Below, piece after piece: positions 9,491 to 19,735 of a stretch of DNA of 64,000 nt. The stretch spans positions 434,001-498,000 of the forward strand of contig NZ_CP029619.1 in NCBI RefSeq assembly GCF_003176915.1, read 5' to 3'. This DNA is from Candidatus Cardinium hertigii. Its GTDB lineage: Bacteria; Bacteroidota; Bacteroidia; Cytophagales; Amoebophilaceae. The position numbers and the translations under genes are program-made. Positions within the stretch are counted from its first letter, which is position 1; each line of letters begins with the position of its first letter. The notes beneath the pieces were generated by a model that saw only the letters and a list, made by a program, of their open reading frames with translations, was not told where the DNA came from and searched no databases.

Positions 9491-9700
9491 TGTATCTATT
9501 ATTTATTAATAAAATTCGCAAGTAATATAGTTAACCATGTATGTATATACATTCTTCGTTTTTAAATTGGCTACACTTTATCCTGTTACGCGTAAGCTAC
9601 CCGAAACGGGAAACAACCCTCCGCTTGGAATAAAGCTTGAAACGACTCTGCTGCCAATCAACTTCCCTAAAGTTATTGAATATATAGGTAACTTACCTAA

Positions 9701-10042
9701 TTATCCATGCAGAAATTGTTTTTTTGCTAACAGCTCTTCCTGGGTTTCTGTATGATCGAGATCTAGCACACAACAATCTACCGGGCAAACTGCGGAACAT
9801 TGCGGTTCGTCGTGGAAACCAACACATTCCGTACATTTATCTGTAACAATATAAAACACATCTTCTGTATAGGGCGGCTGAGGGAGTGTGGCATCCACCT
9901 TTTTCCCTTCTATAAGCACTTCTTTTAATTGCGTTCCCTCTGCCCATTGCCAGGGGACTCCACCCTCATATATGGCAGTATTAGGGCACTCTACTGCACA
10001 GGCCCCACAATTGATACAAGCATCTGTTATGCGTAAAGCCAT
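9701..10042 (-). CDS. 2[4Fe-4S] ferredoxin
   Basis: The 113-residue cytoplasmic electron carrier has two cluster-binding motifs: CINCGACAVECP (Cys 9, 12, 15, 19) and a second, spaced CTECVGFHDEPQCSAVCPVDC with the long insertion between cysteines that marks the Alvin-type (Allochromatium) ferredoxins. The C-terminal tail (DHTETQEELLAKKQFLH) is typical of the Bacteroidota version. Partner enzymes cannot be named from this window. It is a separate minus-strand gene between greA and the PUR-domain gene. Confidence 0.92.
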   Translation of the reverse strand: MALRITDACINCGACAVECPNTAIYEGGVPWQWAEGTQLKEVLIEGKKVDATLPQPPYTEDVFYIVTDKCTECVGFHDEPQCSAVCPVDCCVLDLDHTETQEELLAKKQFLHG

Positions 10043-10127
10043 GATTGTTCCTAATTAATTATATTTTTTCCTAAAAATTAAGGCAATAGCCAAACTATGA
10101 CAACTTAAAAATTTTAATGCTTTATTT

Positions 10128-10598
10128 CTATAGGTCCAAGCCAATTTTTAAAATTTCTAACTCGATAATACCAGCAGGCGCATCAATCATTGCTATATCC
10201 CCTACCTTTTTTCCTAATATTCCTTTCCCTATGGGAGAATCAACCGATATCTTACTTTGCTTTAAATCAGCTTCTCCTTGTGAAACAAGCATAAAAACAG
10301 ATTCCATACCCGTTTTTCTGTTTTTTACACATGCTTTAGAGAGAATAGAAACACGGGATAAATCAATCTCCCCTAGGTTTAATACCCTAGCGCTAGCCAC
10401 TAAATTTTCTAAAGCAGCAATTTTAGCCTCTAATAAGCCTTGTGCCTCTCTAGCAGCATCATACTCTGCATTTTCACTTAAATCCCCCTTTTTACAAGCT
10501 TCTGCAATATCATGTGCTACCCGAATGCGAGCTTCTCCTTTTAAAAAGCTAAGCTCTTTTTTAAGCTGATCAAGACCTTCTTCTGTATAATAAGTCAT
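10128..10598 (-). CDS. greA: transcription elongation factor GreA
   Basis: The 156-residue factor rescues backtracked RNA polymerase by stimulating transcript cleavage. The N-terminal coiled-coil finger (about residues 1-75) ends in the DLSENAEYDAAREAQ tip, which holds the acidic residues that reach the polymerase active site. The C-terminal FKBP-like domain contains SPIGKGILGKKVGDIAMIDAPAG. Length and motifs are standard GreA rather than GreB. It is followed at 85 bp by the ferredoxin gene on the same strand. Confidence 0.96.
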   Translation of the reverse strand: MTYYTEEGLDQLKKELSFLKGEARIRVAHDIAEACKKGDLSENAEYDAAREAQGLLEAKIAALENLVASARVLNLGEIDLSRVSILSKACVKNRKTGMESVFMLVSQGEADLKQSKISVDSPIGKGILGKKVGDIAMIDAPAGIIELEILKIGLDL

Positions 10599-10752
10599 GA
10601 ATGTTCTACATTTTTATGTTTCCAAGTAACCCTCCAGCTATAGCGCTAGGATGTAGCTGATTCTTTACCATTGTTTCTTTCTTATTCAAAGAAATAACTG
10701 CTTACAAAGGGCATGATTCCCACTCCTTGCTAGCTTAAAGAATGTCTACAAC

Positions 10753-10800
10753 TAAAAAAGCATCCCGCCCATAGAAGTAGATTTCCACCTTACGGGATGC
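10753..10800 (-). terminator. hairpin followed by a T-run on the minus strand
   Basis: GCATCCCG and CGGGATGC (10760-10767 and 10793-10800) form an 8-bp perfect stem with a 25-nt loop. Read on the minus strand, six T's follow. This is the form of an intrinsic terminator for transcripts coming from the gene-poor region to the right, although the loop is long for one. The same bases also lie within an open minus-strand frame that lacks a usual start, so a coding remnant is an alternative. Confidence 0.35.
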
Positions 10801-11033
10801 AACAGCAAAATTGTAACGCAACCCTAACAGATGGTTTAATCTGTAAAAGCTTGACCTGCAAACGACAAACTAAAAATAAGTAAAATGTTTTTTTGCTACT
10901 TGTTTTTAACAAAAGAGATAGCAACAATCCCTTTAACAAGCTTTACACTAATATGCTACTTTTTTTTGACAAAGAAAATCTTAAATTCAGCTAACGTGCC
11001 TTCTCTCTGGCCAAAATAGTAGAAACCGCTCAA

Positions 11034-11141
11034 ATGGCTCATGAGCAAATGCAACTAAAAGGTCAAATGGGCTTGCCTATTCCTAAATTCAAAATGAAGA
11101 AAAATTCAGCTTGGAGTTGGGTTCCTATTAAATTAAATTAG
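11034..11141 (+). CDS. 35-residue short frame, possible gene remnant
   Basis: A 35-codon frame from ATG to TAG, with an open frame continuing 11 codons upstream of the ATG (AFSLAKIVETAQ). It has a non-random composition (MAHEQMQLKGQMGLPIPKFK followed by MKKNSAWSWVPIKLN). It looks like the C-terminal end of a larger protein whose body is missing. I do not recognise the family. It lies in a decayed stretch, so a pseudogene tail is more likely than an expressed peptide. Confidence 0.25.
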   Translation: MAHEQMQLKGQMGLPIPKFKMKKNSAWSWVPIKLN

Positions 11142-11529
11142 GTAATATTGAAAATTTTAATATGTCAACAATTAAAAGCAAATTTTAGTTAATAATCATC
11201 CAAGAGTGGGAGAAATCATAATAGGGCAAAAAACTTTGCTACTGTTGAGCAAGACTTTGATTTTTTATCTTATTCCTTTATACCCTATCAGGTAACACCA
11301 TGAACAATAAACTATAGTAGTAGCATGCTTAGTCTTTTTAAGCACATTTCTTAGAAAGCCTCCCACCATTCTTGGACATACGATAAAAAAGGAAAAGCTA
11401 AAATAAAACAAAGCTACAGAAAGCGCTAACAGAGAAAAAATGGGCATTTCATTTTAAATATGGCTGGTAGTTAAGATAAAACAACCATAAGGCCATATAC
11501 AGATACGACCATACCAACTGGGTATAACA

Positions 11530-11770
11530 TTGTAGATGGTAAGTAACTATTGAGGCATAACCATAAAGAGACTAGTTTGGATAGCTGTTTTACCATAACA
11601 ATACTTCCTAGCATGCGTTCATTGCGTTCATGCATGGTTATAGTAATGTAACCAAACATCTAGATATTGTTGCCATTCATCTAAATTTGTATAGATCTGT
11701 TTACGCATAGCGGCAGCAAAGCATTCCTGTTTCATAGTTGTATTAAAACGCTCACAAAGTACATATTATC
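11530..11770 (-). pseudogene. remnant of an IS481-type transposase
   Basis: Reading the minus strand from 11765 gives LCERFNTTMKQECFAAAMRK, then QIYTNLDEWQQYLDVWLHYYN and a stop. After a frame change it continues THARKYCYGKTAIQTSLF down to about 11540. This is the C-terminal end of the rve/integrase domain of IS481/IS3-like transposases, where ERFxxTxKxE contains the catalytic glutamate region and the tail has a YYNxxRTHxGKxCYGKTP pattern. The N-terminal part and the ends are gone, and at least one frameshift is present. It is certainly inactive. Confidence 0.6.
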
Positions 11771-11967
11771 ATGCGTATGCTATACACTCCCGTAATAAAT
11801 CAATAAGCTTAGTAAGCATAACAATAAGAATAAGCATAATTACGTAACCTGCTAAGTTGATTACAAACTGTAACATACTTTTCCATGCATTTTTCTAGCA
11901 TCTTTTTTTTTTGTATCCTAACTATATTAGGCATGCATTCATGTAAAAGCAAAGGAACTATATAATT

Positions 11968-13209
11968 GTGTTCAATACCATACTAGTTAAACGGCTATTG
12001 CGCTACGCATTCTTCTATAGCTTACCGCTAAGTTTAATGCATTGCAGCAGCTGCAAGAGAACGGTACACAAATCCAATACACTCCCTAGTTTCTTAGAAA
12101 AAAAAGAGCGAAACGAGAATACCGCACAACAACCATCTCCCCTATATACCTCTTCTGCTCCTGCTGGAACAGCAAAAGAAATAATCATTCTACCAGGATT
12201 AGCAACAGCAACGCCAACAGGAACAGGAAAAACAGCAACGCCAGAAGCTCCCTTAGAGATACCTGATACCTCCTCTGGAGCAACAAGATCAAAAGCTGAT
12301 TCAAAATCAAAATATAACGCTGAATCAGAACATAGAACTGATTCAGAATTAGAATCTAGGCCAATCAATAAGCGAAGAAATAATAGCGGTAGCCCTAACA
12401 ACAAGACCAATGAAGAAGAGATCCCCAATACCTCCTCCAGGCTAACAGGATCGAAAGCTGATTCAAAATCAAAATATAATTCTGAATCAGAAAATAGAAC
12501 TAATTCTGAATCAGAAAATAGAACTAATTTAGAATCAGAAAATAAACCAAAACTATCAGAATCTAACGCAAATACAAGGCAAAGAAACAATAGCGGTAGC
12601 TCTAACGACGATGACAATGATCCTCCTCCTACGCGCTTTGATCATTCTTTTACTCCGTCAAAACCTAAACGTAGGTTAACTAAAACGCAAAGAGATCAAA
12701 CGAATAGACATAAACCAAGGCAAAGAACCAATAGTGATAGCCCTAAGAACCATGAAAATGATAATCCTCCTACCCCATCAAGGCAAAAACCTAAACATAG
12801 TAGGTTAACCAAAACGCAAACTAAAGAAGCCACACCCCCTACTTCTATGTCTCTTAATGAGTCTATCCCACCACAGCAAAAGGATCCCAACCTATCCGTC
12901 CTTCTCAACAACACAAGACCCGAAGTTTCATCTCTTTGCGTTGAAGCTTCGGCTCCCCCTTTATACCACCAAATACCCCTTGTACCCTATCCTGAAATGC
13001 CTGCTTCTAGTTTCATGCCTATGTCCCAAAACCATCAGAATTTAACTCCAACACAAGGTCCCCTCTACCCTACTTTACCTGCTCCTTCTTCCCTATACCA
13101 ACCACCCTGCAACCCTACCTACAACGCCCTTAGTACCCGGCCTCCTTTGTCTAATGAATCTCTGTCTAAGAATCCTTTACCACAGGATCCACCACCTTAC
13201 AGCCGATAA
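11968..13209 (+). CDS. secreted-type, low-complexity Ser/Asn/Pro-rich protein with PPxY motifs
   Basis: A 413-residue protein with a GTG start. A basic N-terminus and hydrophobic segment (RLLRYAFFYSLPLSLMHCSSC) look like a signal or lipoprotein leader, but LMHC is a poor lipobox. Residues about 105-270 are disordered and repetitive: SKADSKSKYN followed by ESExRT occurs twice, and RxRxNSxSP(N/K)N recurs three times. The C-terminal third is rich in proline. It contains two PPxY motifs, SAPPLYHQ near residue 328 and PPPYSR at the very end. PPxY motifs bind eukaryotic WW domains, so a host-directed role is possible, but this is inference. No known enzyme domain is seen. It is flanked by decayed DNA upstream and tRNA-Glu downstream. 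Confidence 0.65.
   Translation: MFNTILVKRLLRYAFFYSLPLSLMHCSSCKRTVHKSNTLPSFLEKKERNENTAQQPSPLYTSSAPAGTAKEIIILPGLATATPTGTGKTATPEAPLEIPDTSSGATRSKADSKSKYNAESEHRTDSELESRPINKRRNNSGSPNNKTNEEEIPNTSSRLTGSKADSKSKYNSESENRTNSESENRTNLESENKPKLSESNANTRQRNNSGSSNDDDNDPPPTRFDHSFTPSKPKRRLTKTQRDQTNRHKPRQRTNSDSPKNHENDNPPTPSRQKPKHSRLTKTQTKEATPPTSMSLNESIPPQQKDPNLSVLLNNTRPEVSSLCVEASAPPLYHQIPLVPYPEMPASSFMPMSQNHQNLTPTQGPLYPTLPAPSSLYQPPCNPTYNALSTRPPLSNESLSKNPLPQDPPPYSR
12280..12540 (+). repeat. internal direct repeats in the low-complexity gene
   Basis: The stretch gctgattcaaaatcaaaata is present at about 12294 and again at about 12457, each followed by gaatcagaa-type units. A shorter 24-bp tandem (gaatcagaaaatagaactaa with small changes) repeats three times at about 12483-12545. 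These encode the SKADSKSKYN and SENRTN/SENKP repeats. Such repeats can change copy number by slippage. Confidence 0.75.
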
Positions 13210-13369
13210 TTTTTCTAATCTTTTCGCATTTTTACAGAAATCCTATCTATTATAGGGGATAACCATAAAAACTATCCCTTTATGCCACAATAGAGCGATA
13301 ACAGCCACAGTAGAGCGCGCATGCTACGTACTTAAATGGCGCACAAATAAGCTATGCGAAAAGAGCTTG

Positions 13370-13441
13370 TAGCCCGTAGGGGAATCGAACCCCTGTTTCC
13401 AGGATGAAAACCTGACGTCCTAACCCCTAGACGAACGGGCC
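13370..13441 (-). tRNA. tRNA-Glu (anticodon TTC)
   Basis: The minus-strand sequence folds as a standard cloverleaf. The acceptor stem pairs GGCCCGT with ACGGGCT (a G-U first pair). The D arm contains TCTAGGGGTTAGGA. The anticodon stem-loop, CAGGTTTTCATCCTG, has TTC in the loop. The T arm is AGGGGTTCGATTCCCCT. The 3' CCA is not encoded, so it would be added after transcription. It stands alone between the PPxY gene and the outer-membrane protein gene. Confidence 0.95.
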
Positions 13442-13501
13442 AACACAACCTACTAATGTTGCTTCCTATTTGCTTGAAAGCTTAACAATGCCAGATAGAT
13501 A

Positions 13502-13566
13502 AAAAAATAAGAAAAGAGAAGGCTATACCTACCAAGGCTATACCTACCCTTTTCTTACTTTTTATT
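13502..13566 (-). terminator. intrinsic terminator of the outer-membrane protein gene
   Basis: On the minus strand, AAGTAAGAAAAGGG pairs imperfectly with CTCTTTTCTTATTTTTTT, leaving a T-rich tail. It begins 20 bp after the stop of the gene ending at 13586. The loop is a perfect 16-bp tandem duplication (aaggctatacctacc, twice), which is an odd feature for a terminator loop. Confidence 0.55.
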
Positions 13567-13585
13567 TTCCAAAAACAGCTCAAAT

Positions 13586-14377
13586 TTATGCCTTAAACAA
13601 AGAGGCGATATTATAACCTACGTTAACCATAAAATAGCGATTGTTTACCTTAGTAAGACCGTTAATTTTAACCTTTGCAAATTGGTCGTCAGGTTTCGTA
13701 GTAGAATTGTCTTTAATTCTATTCATGAAGTGATGCCCATACCTCGCTTCTAAAGAAAGCCCAAAAGAGAACTCATAGCCAATACCACCCTGTACTCCCA
13801 CATCAAAAGTTTCTAGGTCTACCTTATTCAATTCAGGGTTTTCTTCATAGGTATCCTTTCCTGTCTCCTTAAATTTAAGAACCTTCTTCATTGAAAAATA
13901 AGCGGATGTACCTACAAATAGTTTGAAGATACCTTCGCCCTCCTCACGCCCCATTGGATAAACACATAAAGAAAGCGGTACGTACAAGCCATGCGACGCT
14001 ATCTTGCATGCCGGTTCCGATTTAGATCCGCTATTATTTGAATTATTATTGTTTGCGCTGGCACTATTATCCTCTTTTTTACACAAAGTACCACCCAACT
14101 GCATATAACCCGCCCCTAACTCCATCCCAATATAATCCGTAAACGCGTACTCACCATAAACAAAACCATTGACAAATGGTAGCGCGAACATAGGATTTTC
14201 AAACCCCTCCTCTTTCGCTCCCACAACAAACCTAACCTTTTCATCAATACCACAAATAGAAGATACACTTAAACCAGCTTTTACCCCATAACTCCATGGA
14301 CTGCATTCCGCTTGTGCGGCATTTAAGGTAGCACAGGCCAAAGCACCTGCCACTAATGTTTTTTTTATTCCCTTCAT
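13586..14377 (-). CDS. outer-membrane beta-barrel protein
   Basis: The 263-residue protein has a clear signal peptide (KKTLVAGALACATLNAAQA, cleavage before ECSPWSYG). A small outer-membrane beta-barrel follows: WSYGVKAGLSVSSI at the start, DYIGMELGAGYMQLGGT, GGIGYEFSFGLSLEARYGHHF, and a last strand RYFMVNVGYNIASLF. The pattern matches the general OmpA/PorT-like barrel families of Bacteroidota. An Asn/Ser-rich loop at about residues 100-117 (ASANNNNSNNSGSK) is probably surface exposed and variable. Its role may be an abundant surface protein facing the host; the exact family is uncertain. A terminator follows at 13502-13566. Confidence 0.7.
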   Translation of the reverse strand: MKGIKKTLVAGALACATLNAAQAECSPWSYGVKAGLSVSSICGIDEKVRFVVGAKEEGFENPMFALPFVNGFVYGEYAFTDYIGMELGAGYMQLGGTLCKKEDNSASANNNNSNNSGSKSEPACKIASHGLYVPLSLCVYPMGREEGEGIFKLFVGTSAYFSMKKVLKFKETGKDTYEENPELNKVDLETFDVGVQGGIGYEFSFGLSLEARYGHHFMNRIKDNSTTKPDDQFAKVKINGLTKVNNRYFMVNVGYNIASLFKA

Positions 14378-14912
14378 TATATTAGATACGTTAAATGTAA
14401 AAATGTATGTATAATAAATTTATACTTAATTATAAGCCCCCTCATGCTTTTAAATAGCGCCAAGGCACGTTAGACTTTAAAGCTTTGTTGCTTTGTTACT
14501 ATCCATAAATACCTGTGACAATTACAATTTTAAGTGTAATTTCTAAAAAAAACAAGTACAGACTACCGCACGATTTTTAATTTTTTAATAAAGAAACCAA
14601 AAACAGCAGAATCAATGCCCCTCTCTTCGTAACACCGTTCCCCTAGCAGCGCCTCCCTTTTTCTCTTAACACCTCATTCCTTGCTAGCGTTTTTTTCTTA
14701 AAAGAGGGCATCCATTCTGTATTGTGCTTCTCTTTACCCCTTTTGCTAAGCATAACTTTTATTTTAATAAAGCACTGCTCCACTCTCTTGCTTAAGGGGA
14801 CTTACTCCAATAATAAGAAAAATTATGTTTTAAACAAAAAAGCAGCCATTTACGCACCTTTTTTACTTTTACGCTAAAGATTTCATTTTGTATATGCGCT
14901 ACTTATTTTTTA
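14378..14912. other. 535-bp intergenic stretch, no gene seen
   Basis: AT-rich spacer between the start of the outer-membrane protein gene and the end of tsaB. I find no frame of coding character, no tRNA-like fold and no strong hairpin. It should contain the promoter of the outer-membrane protein gene near 14380-14450, but I cannot point to a convincing Bacteroidota promoter box. Confidence 0.5.
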
Positions 14913-15581
14913 TTAGGACTGGAATTGACTTAGGTAGCAGGGGACGTAGTGCGCAATATCTTCCCAGCATTGTTGCTGAAATCGAGCAAAAGCCAAAGGT
15001 CCTATATGTACTGCAGATGGCATAACTGCTTCTGCATAATGAATATCGCTGCGCTTTACAAGGTATGGTTTACACTTAAGCGCACCATCCCCCAAGAAAA
15101 GCAAGGGTTGTTGGGGGAGACTAGCTAGGTAGGCACTACTGTCCACTAGCGCCACATGCGTATCCTGTTTGATTTGACCTGACCTATCCACTATAAGGGT
15201 ATAAATGGCATTGCGCCTTGCATCAAGAGCTGGACAAAGCAATACAGTCTTGTCTACTATACAAGGCGCTATGCCCGCTGCCATAGCTACTAAGGTGGGT
15301 ACAGCAATCAATGGAATGCCTAACCCATAGCATAACCCCTTCCCTACTGCTGCACCAATGCGCAAGCCTGTATAAGAACCAGGACCACTGGCAATAGCTA
15401 CAGCAGCTAAATCTTTACGATTATATTTACTAATTTCCAGCAATTCCTCTACTATAACCATTAAAGATTCTACATGGGTATAGCGCTGCACCAATGTGGT
15501 ATGGGCTACCAGATGGCCTTGATTATGTAGGGCAACGGAACAAGCAGCCGTAGCCGTTTCAATACTTAAAATAAGTACCAT
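14913..15581 (-). CDS. tsaB: tRNA threonylcarbamoyladenosine biosynthesis protein TsaB
   Basis: The 222-residue product is an inactive ASKHA-fold partner of TsaD in the synthesis of t6A37 in ANN-decoding tRNAs. Family motifs: ILSIETATAACSVALH at the N-terminus, RYTHVESLMVIVEELL near residue 33, and the glycine signature VAIASGPGSYTGLRIGAAVGKGLCYGL near residue 61. The CPALDARRNAIYT segment is also typical. Length is normal. It lies 8 bp after the DUF3822 gene on the same strand, so the two are probably one transcript. Confidence 0.94.
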   Translation of the reverse strand: MVLILSIETATAACSVALHNQGHLVAHTTLVQRYTHVESLMVIVEELLEISKYNRKDLAAVAIASGPGSYTGLRIGAAVGKGLCYGLGIPLIAVPTLVAMAAGIAPCIVDKTVLLCPALDARRNAIYTLIVDRSGQIKQDTHVALVDSSAYLASLPQQPLLFLGDGALKCKPYLVKRSDIHYAEAVMPSAVHIGPLAFARFQQQCWEDIAHYVPCYLSQFQS

Positions 15582-15589
15582 AATACGCT

Positions 15590-16498
15590 TTACGTTTTAT
15601 TTTTACCATAGGGCTGACAAAGCAAACTGCTCATTAAATCAAAATAAAGCATAGGTGATGGGTTGCTTTTTTTAAAGAGCCTGTTAGGGGAAGGTAAAAA
15701 ATGGATCTTGGTTTTTAAGGTAACATGAGGGATATAAGCTTTTAATTGCCAATAGAAGCTGGATGCCTTGTCAATATAACCGCCTACCCATGCTTTCCCA
15801 CTATGCCGTTCGAATCGAATTACCTGAACAACAGCAGATAGATAGCTTAAGCAATCCTCAGCTGTTTCGTAAGCAAAAATATTATAGTATACCAATTTAC
15901 CGTTCTCATGAGCGGCTATATGCATATGGTTCTTATCCAACCAAATAAACAACAGGGGCACAACGGAAACAGGGTATTCCAGCTGAATGCCTTCAATCAT
16001 AGCATTAACTTGATGGATGATTTGAAATCTACTATTGCTATAGCGCTTTCGAAACCAATCTAATACAGTAGCCTCCTCCGCAAATACAACAGATAGCTTG
16101 GCTAAGGCATGGGTAAAAACAGCAACCTCCTCACTGGACGCTACGTTACAAACTACATGCATATAAGCCATTAAGTCTTTTGGACTTAGCAAGAGATGTG
16201 GTAAAAGAGTGAATTTTTGATTGGTAATAGATAAAGTAACGGAATACCAATCTTGCTTTATAAGAAAAAAAGTTTCATTATAGAGTTGCGCTAAACACTG
16301 AATATAGCTGGGATGCTGCTTGTTAACTGGCAAGGCATATACGTCCAATAGCAAGCAAGCTTGCGCGTCTTTATCTAAGCAACCTATTTTAATGAGGCCA
16401 GCCCCTATATTGATCAATAGATGGTAATGGGTGCTTTTATCAGGCCTAAATTGCTTTGTATCAACAACAGAAAGAAGCTTCTTGGGGAATATTTCCAT
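15590..16498 (-). CDS. DUF3822 family protein
   Basis: A 302-residue protein of the Bacteroidota DUF3822 family, which has a distant ASKHA/actin-like appearance. Typical are the opening YHLLINIGAGLIKIGCLD, LLLSPKDLMAYMHVVCNV near residue 100, and the closing VWVGGYIDK-like segment KAWVGGYIDKASSFYWQLK. The function is not established. Members often sit beside genes for tRNA or rRNA modification; here it lies directly upstream of tsaB, with 8 bp between the genes. It is predicted to be cytoplasmic. Confidence 0.7.
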   Translation of the reverse strand: MEIFPKKLLSVVDTKQFRPDKSTHYHLLINIGAGLIKIGCLDKDAQACLLLDVYALPVNKQHPSYIQCLAQLYNETFFLIKQDWYSVTLSITNQKFTLLPHLLLSPKDLMAYMHVVCNVASSEEVAVFTHALAKLSVVFAEEATVLDWFRKRYSNSRFQIIHQVNAMIEGIQLEYPVSVVPLLFIWLDKNHMHIAAHENGKLVYYNIFAYETAEDCLSYLSAVVQVIRFERHSGKAWVGGYIDKASSFYWQLKAYIPHVTLKTKIHFLPSPNRLFKKSNPSPMLYFDLMSSLLCQPYGKNKT

Positions 16499-16687
16499 AG
16501 GTCAACCTTTATGTGCGATACTGCTTAACAGATAGTAGACCGCTTAACTAGCTTATTGCTTAATAATAGCAATCTAAAGCAAATATAACTCCTCTTCATA
16601 CATTATTTTTGCTTACAACGCTATACAAAAATAGAAAAAAATCCTTATTTTTATAGCAATGATTCCTCTATGTTCTACTAAATCAAT

Positions 16688-17038
16688 ATGAAATATATAA
16701 CAGCTATTGCGATACTAACAGGCTTGTTAGGCATTGGTATGCCCTGTCCTATGCCATCAGCTGCTACGGCTAGCGCACCTCTAAATGAGACGTTATTCAT
16801 CCAAATTACAAGGGACATGGAATTGCTTAACAGCTGGCTTGTAACGCAGCATTATCCTCCAGAAACAAGCGCACACATACAACACCAAAGTTATCAATCC
16901 CTATTAGCACTCTATAAGGTAGATTTAGAAGCCTATCAAGCAAGTATAGCCTATTATTTCACCTCTTCGCTAGAAAAAGCACTTGAAACCTACGGTAAAC
17001 TGTATATTGCCTTAGAAAAGGTAAGAACTGCTTGCTAA
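16688..17038 (+). CDS. small exported protein, possibly DUF4296-like
   Basis: The 116-residue protein has a signal peptide (ITAIAILTGLLGIGMPCPMPS); the cysteine at about residue 20 could be lipidated but the context is weak. The mature part is helical. The segment YKVDLEAYQASIAYYFTSSLEKALETYGKLYIALEKV resembles the C-terminal half of DUF4296 lipoproteins of Bacteroidota, which have a (Y)xxSxxYYxxHPxxxxxIY pattern. This is a weak match from memory. It lies 80 bp upstream of gyrB in the same direction. Role unknown. Confidence 0.5.
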   Translation: MKYITAIAILTGLLGIGMPCPMPSAATASAPLNETLFIQITRDMELLNSWLVTQHYPPETSAHIQHQSYQSLLALYKVDLEAYQASIAYYFTSSLEKALETYGKLYIALEKVRTAC

Positions 17039-17105
17039 CCTTATGTAACATTTAACAATTGGTTTCATTACTTAGCGTTTATCTTAATCCGCGGTACGTA
17101 TTTAA

Positions 17106-19067
<1,962 letters not shown>

Positions 19068-19112
19068 AATTATGTATATAGTTAGGTAAGGGATTAAATA
19101 TCTTAGTTCGTT

Positions 19113-19682
19113 ATGAAGCTATTATTGATAGGATTGGGGAATATAGGTGCTGCTTATACCTATACCAGGCATAACATGGGATTTCTAGTGCTAGATCACT
19201 TAGCTAAACAACAAAAAGTTTTTTTTCAAGCCAATCATTTGGCTTTTACTGCTACTTTTACCTATCAACAACAACAGGTTTACCTAATAAAACCTACAAC
19301 CTACGTGAATAATAGTGGTCAAGCTGTTAAACATTGGCTAAATGCCTTACAGCTTCCCATTACACAAAGCTTAACAGTAGTAGACGACTACGGGTTACCT
19401 TTCGGTACGATGCGCCTACGAAACAAGGGATCCCATGCAGGCCACAATGGGTTAAAAAACATAGCAGCTTGCCTGTTATCCACAGATTATCCTCGTCTTA
19501 GAATAGGTATTGGCAGTGACTTCCCTAAAGGTGGATTAGCGGATTTTGTTCTGGGGCATTTCACACGCAAAGAAGAGACCGCCTTGCCGGATTGCTTAGA
19601 CCAAGCTGCTGAGATAGCATTGACTTGGTGCCGTACAGGTATGGTATATGCCATGAACCAGTTCAATAACCGAACAAAATAA
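19113..19682 (+). CDS. pth: peptidyl-tRNA hydrolase
   Basis: The 189-residue product releases peptides from peptidyl-tRNA that has fallen off ribosomes. Motifs: GLGNIGAAYTYTRHNMGFLVLD at residues 6-27, with the catalytic histidine in TRHNMGF; KPTTYVNNSGQAV; the catalytic aspartate region VVDDYGLPFGTMRLRNKGS; and SHAGHNGLKNI. DYPRLRIGIG and the C-terminal helix are also standard. Length is normal. It is 45 bp downstream of gyrB, so probably co-transcribed, and is convergent with hslV. Confidence 0.96.
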   Translation: MKLLLIGLGNIGAAYTYTRHNMGFLVLDHLAKQQKVFFQANHLAFTATFTYQQQQVYLIKPTTYVNNSGQAVKHWLNALQLPITQSLTVVDDYGLPFGTMRLRNKGSHAGHNGLKNIAACLLSTDYPRLRIGIGSDFPKGGLADFVLGHFTRKEETALPDCLDQAAEIALTWCRTGMVYAMNQFNNRTK

Positions 19683-19735
19683 CAAATAGTTTGGGAAGGG
19701 ATCCTTTCCATAGCTTGAACAGCCTATCTGCGTTT

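Larger units (their letters stand above)
10599..11967. other. 1.4-kb gene-poor stretch with decayed sequence
   Basis: No intact gene of normal size is supported here. It holds a hairpin at 10760-10800, a short open frame at 11034-11141 and an IS481-type transposase remnant near 11530-11770. Two near-copies of a tgctactt(g)tttttnacaaa motif lie at about 10892 and 10956. Minus-strand frames of 60-62 codons at 11265-11447 and 11471-11659 look accidental; the second partly overlays the transposase remnant in the wrong frame. The stretch reads as a graveyard of mobile DNA. Confidence 0.6.

Noticed and set aside
9537-9755. 72-codon plus-strand frame between the PUR-domain gene and the ferredoxin
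   Set aside because: It overlaps the ferredoxin end in antisense, has no recognisable features and lies mostly in a spacer.
10117-10569. 150-codon plus-strand frame
   Set aside because: It is fully antisense to greA, which has clear family motifs over its whole length.
10599-11260. Possible tmRNA, RNase P RNA or SRP RNA in the gap after greA
   Set aside because: I looked for the tRNA-like end and tag frame of tmRNA and for the conserved RNase P core on both strands and found neither. Only one hairpin is present.
12015-12617. 200-codon minus-strand frame rich in Leu, Ser and Asp
   Set aside because: It is the antisense of the repetitive Ser/Asn-rich gene. The periodic repeats keep the other strand open without implying a protein.
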